Of a DNA stretch of 64,000 nucleotides, positions 59,216 through 64,000 are shown one piece after another (within the stretch, counting starts at the first letter, position 1; the number at the start of each line of letters is the position of its first letter). A program made the position numbers and the translations under genes. This DNA comes from Gonapodya sp. JEL0774 (taxonomy: Eukaryota; Monoblepharomycota; Monoblepharidomycetes; Monoblepharidales; Gonapodyaceae). The stretch is taken from NCBI GenBank assembly GCA_027604505.1, contig JADIIX010000004.1, positions 186,001-250,000 of the forward strand, read 5' to 3'. A model generated the notes under the pieces. It was not told where the DNA came from. It ran no database searches and worked only from the letters and a program-made list of their open reading frames with translations.

Positions 59216-59530
59216 TCATTGGGGTAGTGGAACGCACTTTGGACTTGTCCATTGCCTGTTTGTTTCTGCCCGCCACCCTCAATTTGGGAACAAGTGGACA
59301 GTTCATCTGCCTTCTAAGCAGAGAGTCGTGGGTTCGAACTCCACATGAGGTACAACAAGTTTTGTTTTGTTTTGAGTTTTTGAGCTGTCTGGAGGTCGTT
59401 GTCGTGTGAAACTCACTTTGGACTTGTCCATTACCTGTTTGTTTCTGCCCCCCACCCTCAATTTGGGAACAAGTGGACAGTTCATCTGCCTTCTAAGCAG
59501 AGAGTCGTGGGTTCGACCCCCACATGGACC
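59216..59530 (+). repeat. Tandem tRNA-Arg-derived array, right part (two units)
   Basis: Continues the unit broken at 56047 (GGTCATT|GGGGTAGTGGAACGCAC). Cores start at 59294 and 59473. Unit 4 has GGTTCGAACTCC instead of GACCCCC in the T arm; unit 5 ends at CACATGGAC, where the array stops. Removing the 3.17-kb insertion leaves core spacings of 226, 181, 233 and 179 bp, confirming alternating long and short units. Confidence 0.85.
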
Positions 59531-59539
59531 TCTCTGAGT

Positions 59540-60720
59540 CAATCTTGGATGCAACTCAATCAGGATTTGCACGAAGTTGATGCGGGAGGCGGACTGCGAT
59601 TGCAGCCTTGGCTCTGGTCACACAAACATTGTCGTCTTGGCAGGGGAGGGCTGAAGTGGGACCGTCATTTGACTTCAGGCAATATTTGGATGCAGATTCC
59701 TGGTTCTACTTCAGGTAAGACATTGTTGTGCAGCGCTTTTACAGTTGTTCTTGTGTCGGGCATGCGGTTGCTTTTTCAGATTTCATAAGAACGATATACC
59801 GTGACTTCAACGCGCTTTGTGCATTCTGACTCCTTTTCAATGGCCAATCAAGTTTGAGTGGATGGTACATTTGCACTTTGCCTCCTGTTGCGCCGGTTTG
59901 CGTACCCAAATCGCCCGGAAGAGCTCTCAGCAATGTTTGGTCGCACACATGACTAACTTTCGAGGGTTCTGGACTTCACAATCAATCTGATTGTTGAGGA
60001 GTTCAGGGATACCTTGAAGTGAGATCATGTGCGACTGACTGCTGAGCTGCTGACGCAGTTTGGGAGAGCAATCCAAGGCAGGAGGGGCTCCAACTGACAG
60101 CATTTTCAGATTTGTGGACTGTACAGTACGGCGAATTTCCTGTCCAGAGGACCACCAGAAGCTGTACTACAATGGGAATAAGAGGATGCATGGCGACAAG
60201 TACCAGTCCATCATCACACCTGATGGCATCGTTCACCTGACAGGTCCATGGGTGGGAAGGTATCATGACATCACCATTTGGAGATGGAGTGGAATGGAGG
60301 AGCTGCTGCAAGAGCATGGTGAGTGAATAAAGAGCATAATTAGCACTTTGAGAGATTACAGCTTTTGATATGGGCTATGATTTCAGGACGAGACGTCAAT
60401 GGAAATAGCATGTTTGTTTACGGAGATCCTGCGTATCTTGCTGTGGAAGGGGTTATGACATCACAGAAAGGACATCTTACAGAGGTTGAGCAGGAGTTGA
60501 AGACAATTATGAGTGGAGTGGGGTTTTGCAAAAATTCAACAGATTGGGCATTCATGGATTTTGCGAGGAATTTGAAAACAGGGTTGCAGCCGGTTGGTGC
60601 ATACTACATTGTGTACTTCTTACAAATTGCCATACCTGCATATACGGTCATCCAGTTGCCAGCAAATTCATGTTGACACTGCCCAGCTCAGAAGAATACT
60701 TGCACAATTAGAATCAAAAC
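59540..60720 (+). pseudogene. Degenerate second DDE (Harbinger-like) transposase
   Basis: Pieces in several frames match one transposase order: ALCILTPFQWPIKFEW-like text near 59810, FRFVDCTVRRIS (first Asp, about 60110), NGNKRMHGDKYQSIITPDG, VGRYHDITIWR, VYGDPAY (second Asp, about 60420), STDWAFMDFARNLKTGLQPV and YYIVYFLQIAIP. Stops and frame changes separate the early parts. The last exon has Asp where the catalytic Glu is expected (TDW). It is diverged from the transposase at 57.7-59.0 kb, so it belongs to a different element lineage. No terminal repeats are found. Confidence 0.6.
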
Positions 60721-60774
60721 ATATGTTTGTAGTTGCAATTGGAAGATCCATCACATTAAAATTACAACCTACTA

Positions 60775-61910
60775 CTATCCCAGCTTATCTAAAAGAGCCT
60801 TCATCAGCTGCACGGACCTCTCCTCTTGGCATTGAATAGTGCGCCTTGTCTCCTCCTCACGCACCATCCGCTCTCTCCTGTCCTTCTCTTGTTTCCGCTC
60901 TCTTGCACCCTCTCCTTCCCGGCAGCTTTGCCTTTCCTGCTTCCACTTTTCCTTGTCCCATTCGTAACATTCCCTGCTGAAATCCAAAAGCTCCCGTTGA
61001 AGCTGAAGGTTCGTTTGATCACTTGTGGGCCCTTCAGCAAGAGCGGCCCCAATGGCGTCAAATGTTGTGTTGGAGCGAGCCAATTGGGATTTGCGGTGCT
61101 GTTTTCCAGTCCCGATGCAGAATTCATCATCTTCTGCAACAGAACTGGCTGACGCCTCATCCTCCACCAACCCGCCTCCAAGTTCCAAAGGCACCTTCTT
61201 GTTCTTTGACTTTTTGTGGAGGCTTCTCATTGCGTCCTCCATGGCAACTTGTTGCAGGTGCGGTCAAATGGTTGTCACATCAGTTGCCCCTCCAGCCCCC
61301 AAAACCAAAGCAACTGCAACTCACTATTGGACAACTGATCAGCACATCAATATCCTTCTTCTGTTACCTCCCAACTCTCGCAGCTTCCTCCTGAAGACGA
61401 AGGACGGTAGGCGTTCATGAACAGTGAGACTGAATGGAACAGCGATCACTCACCAATTGACAAAGCTCCTCCAATGCATTGTCCAGTTCACTTGGCTCCT
61501 CCTCCTCCTTGCCCGACTCCTTTTTCTTCTTGTTATCCTCTGCCTTGTACTCCTTCATTAACTTCTTCACCTGCTTTTTGCGCCAATGCGTATGTCAACC
61601 CGCTCCTGCTGTGCACTTTCCATTTTGAACCCTTCCTCATGCGATAGAGCGGATACTTTGATGCTTCCACGGCTACAGCTGACCACGCACTTGATACAGT
61701 TTTGTGGGTGGTGAGATCGAACGGATCGACCTGAACCGCTGCTTGCGCCAGAGCCAAATCGTAGACCTTGTTCTTCCAAAACCAAAACTGCGTCTTGGGA
61801 GCCTTCTTGGCCGACTTCTGCGTTGAACCGTCGTCTTTTGGGACTGCTAGGTCTGTTTCATCCTCGTCTGACCCGCTATCACAGTTGGAACCACTTCATA
61901 TGGCCCCATC
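60775..61910 (-). CDS. Transposon-type accessory protein, Lys/Glu-rich, possibly decayed
   Basis: The first part (about 61910-61530) reads SDEDETDLAVPKDDG, KKAPKTQFWFWKNKVYDLAL, VQVDPFDLTTHKT and SAWSAVAVEASKYP, a Trp-spaced helical pattern like Myb/SANT-type accessory proteins. A frame change near 61600 is needed to continue into KKQVKKLMKEYKAEDNKKKK and SELDNALEELCQL (donor GTGAGT near 61450). A second exon (61242-60775) has a strongly charged coiled coil (REGEGARERKQEKDRRERM). It probably paired with the degenerate transposase at 59.5-60.7 kb as a convergent two-gene element. The frame change suggests decay, though a small intron cannot be ruled out. Confidence 0.45.
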
Positions 61911-62850
61911 AAAGATAAAAATGCACCTGCATTTCAGACATACATCATTGAGACATGAAATTGCTTCATTGCGGTGCAGTTCAGGGTGAATACTCACTCG
62001 GAATTCTATTGGTCATCCCCCGATTCTTCCCTTCCGTGCATCCCATGGACCTGGGCAGCTTCCACACAGCTCATCACAACTCTCCAATGCACAATCAGGG
62101 CGTGAATAGGAATCGCTGTCAAAAAAACAGACACTGGGGAAATGAACGAGGTGACATGACAGCACCAACGACGATGAAGACACATACCAGCCACGTAGGG
62201 GACAGAAGCATGTTTGCTGTGTAATTAATGATGAGACAAAAGGTGAAGGAGAGTGAGAAAGAGAGGACACAAGACATGAAACATGGCAAGTGGAGATGGG
62301 GGGCAGACCATATTGGTATTGTCCGCATTTGCATTTTGCAACTGTTTGGGCTGCTAGTTTAGGGCGGTTGAACGTAGCTCAGCCAAATTAATGGCTTCTA
62401 CATGCTCAAATGCCAGGATTGGTGATTGTGGGAAATGGTAAAGGGCTGTGGAGTGTTTAGAATATGTCATTCCATTGTGTCAGTACTCAGTTAAGGTGGC
62501 TGGCTGGGCAAAGCATTGTAATCCAATCACTAGCTTCTAAGTGTAAACGTGAAGCTGAAATTCAGCAATTCGTAAAAAGGTTTGTAGCTGTCAATTCGGG
62601 GCTTCTCCTGCATATTGACATTTAATTGTCACATGCCTGTGGGGAAAGAGAACATTGTCCCTGGTCCCAGACCATTCAAAACTTGGAACCACACTGACAC
62701 TCCCTGAAACGTTTGTCCCACCGCTGTATTGCTACAACAGTCCATCTTCCAAAAATGGCGCAAATTGCACCAAGAAATCCAAGAAAGATGTAATGGTGGA
62801 AGCAGGTGCGTAGCAGTGACTATATTCGATTCAACCACTGTCTAACCTAT
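61911..62850. other. Region without a recognised gene
   Basis: About 0.9 kb with only short frames in conflicting phases and no motif. It separates the accessory gene from the coiled-coil relic. Confidence 0.4.
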
Positions 62851-62851
62851 T

Positions 62852-63660
62852 GTGACCCTTCTCCTGATTGTAGCCATAAGAGACCCAGTAGCCTTTGAGG
62901 CCATCATTGCGATGGCTAGACAGACAAATGTTGATGGAAGTCAGATACACTCCTTTGTCTCTCAGTTGTTGCTGTGTTCTGCTGGACTCAAAGACAGGGA
63001 ACAAGAGGTGCTAAATGTTTTATCAGCTGGTGAGAATGTGACCCACCAGGTTGATTCTGTTCTCTTTGGACGCCAAGCTTTGTGACACAGGATGTGAAGC
63101 CTTACAAACTTCGGGTCACACTGAAACCGCAACAACCTTACGGGAGCAATTCACCTCAATTATTGCAGTTCAAACAAGTCTGCAGCAGTCTGAATCAAGG
63201 GTCTCCAAACTGGTCGGTATGATCTGTGCACTTGAACAACAAGTCGCCAAATGTAACCAACAACTCCAAACAGCCCAATGTGAGCACCAAGAGAGAATTA
63301 GGACCATGCAATCCCAACACATAACTGAAAGAGATGATCTTGCTGAGCGAGTTGGGCGAATGGAACAGGAGATGACAGATTCAGCACAGCTGATGAAGGT
63401 GAAGGATGCCTGTTCTCACAAGTGACAACTGAAAGGGATGATATGGCTAAACAAATAGAGTGCATTAAACAGGATATGGCACATTAGGCACAGCTCTTGA
63501 CTGCAAAGGATGCCACATTCTCACAACTGATGACTGAAAGGCACAATATGGCTAAACAAATCAAGGGCATGGAGCAGAAGATGACAGATTCAGCACAGCT
63601 GATGAAGGTGAAGGAGGCAGCGTTGTCACATGTGACAACTGAAAGGTAAATACAAAGGAA
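62852..63660 (+). pseudogene. Decayed coiled-coil protein gene
   Basis: Forward frames give a helical start (AFEAIIAMARQTNVDGSQ), then a coiled coil rich in Gln, Glu and Leu (TSLQQSESRVSKLV, ICALEQQVAKCNQQLQ) and a tandem repeat of 35-residue units. Unit 1 has lost one base (104 instead of 105), shifting the frame, and unit 2 holds an in-frame TAG. The gene is therefore non-functional at least from 63424 on. The family is unknown. Confidence 0.6.
63321..63646 (+). repeat. 105-bp tandem repeat encoding five-heptad coiled-coil units
   Basis: Units at 63321-63424 (104 bp), 63425-63529 and 63530-63634 (105 bp each), and a partial unit 63635-63646. All begin with A(T/C)(A/G)ACTGAAAG and share GA(T/C)GATxTxGCT, ATGGAACAGGAxATG and CAGCTxxTGAxxG(T/C)GAAGGA blocks. 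Thirty-five residues equals exactly five heptads. Confidence 0.8.
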
Positions 63661-64000
63661 CACGAACTACGTGCAACTTCCGGACATCCCTCTGAAGTTA
63701 TAATGAGTGCAATGAATTGCGCAGCTTCGCATACTATGCACCAGCAATGTGCCCACATTGTTCCTGGCTGCGTGAACTGGCATTTCAGACTGTTCCAGCC
63801 CTATCCAGTCCTCTCCAGAGAATCTGCTCATGTCAGCACAGTTATGATCTGTCAGTAGATAGTGGTTTGGGACAAGTAGGATGGTGTGGTTGAGCTGGAG
63901 CCAAGCTGAGGGTACTAGCATATAGCAGTCAAAGAATCACATCCCATCTGTCACAGTTTAATGTGGAAAACCTAACTGTTTTCTGTCTGGCAAACAGCAC

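Noticed and set aside
55707-59528. Four further tRNA-Arg genes in the array
   Set aside because: Units 2-5 share the anticodon and T arms, but their acceptor/D sides have insertions or mismatches. I treat them as repeat heads, not tRNA genes.
63300-63660. CRISPR-like array
   Set aside because: The repeats are contiguous 105-bp coding units without unique spacers, in a eukaryotic context.

Overview
This is eukaryotic, almost certainly fungal, nuclear DNA. Genes are split by many short introns with GTGAGT/GTAAGT-type donors and YAG acceptors. The recognisable set includes fungal-type proteins (an Rtt109-type H3K56 acetyltransferase, an Rmt2-type arginine methyltransferase) beside conserved eukaryotic ones (HFM1/Mer3, Aquarius, Y14/RBM8A, alpha-tubulin). 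The alpha-tubulin looks more animal- or zoosporic-like than ascomycete/basidiomycete-like, and a VIT-vWA protein is present. I therefore lean towards an early-diverging, chytrid-like fungus. That placement is inference.

Layout. 0-42 kb is a dense gene region: a small membrane protein (-), acyl-CoA dehydrogenase (-), RTT109 (+), RMT2 (-), the meiotic helicase HFM1/MER3 (+), an unknown Ser/Pro-rich protein (+), the spliceosomal helicase Aquarius (+), a very large VIT-vWA protein with a C-terminal helical-repeat region (+), an F-box protein (+), alpha-tubulin (-), a short-chain dehydrogenase (-), a protein built of 14 copies of a 37-residue repeat (-), and the exon-junction-complex protein Y14 (-). 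Neighbours do not form one pathway. The housekeeping themes are chromatin and protein methylation/acetylation, RNA splicing, meiosis and the cytoskeleton. Several intergenic gaps are only about 90-160 bp.

42-64 kb is an accessory, repeat-rich region. 42.7-46.1 kb has no convincing gene. At 46.15-48.99 and 49.85-54.5 kb lie two direct copies of a segment carrying a large unknown gene. The first copy is wrecked by a 2.06-kb internal deletion and a solo LTR. The second is longer but carries one in-frame stop.

55.4-59.5 kb is a tandem array of tRNA-Arg(UCU)-derived units. A solo-LTR-like element is inserted in the array, and a PIF/Harbinger DNA transposon (Myb-like gene plus DDE transposase) is inserted in that LTR. 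After it come a degenerate second DDE transposase, a second transposon-type accessory gene, and a decayed coiled-coil gene with 105-bp repeats.

The most interesting structures are the three-layer nested insertion, the alternating long/short tRNA-derived array, the 37-residue repeat protein, the VIT-vWA-helical-repeat giant, and the duplicated unknown gene family.
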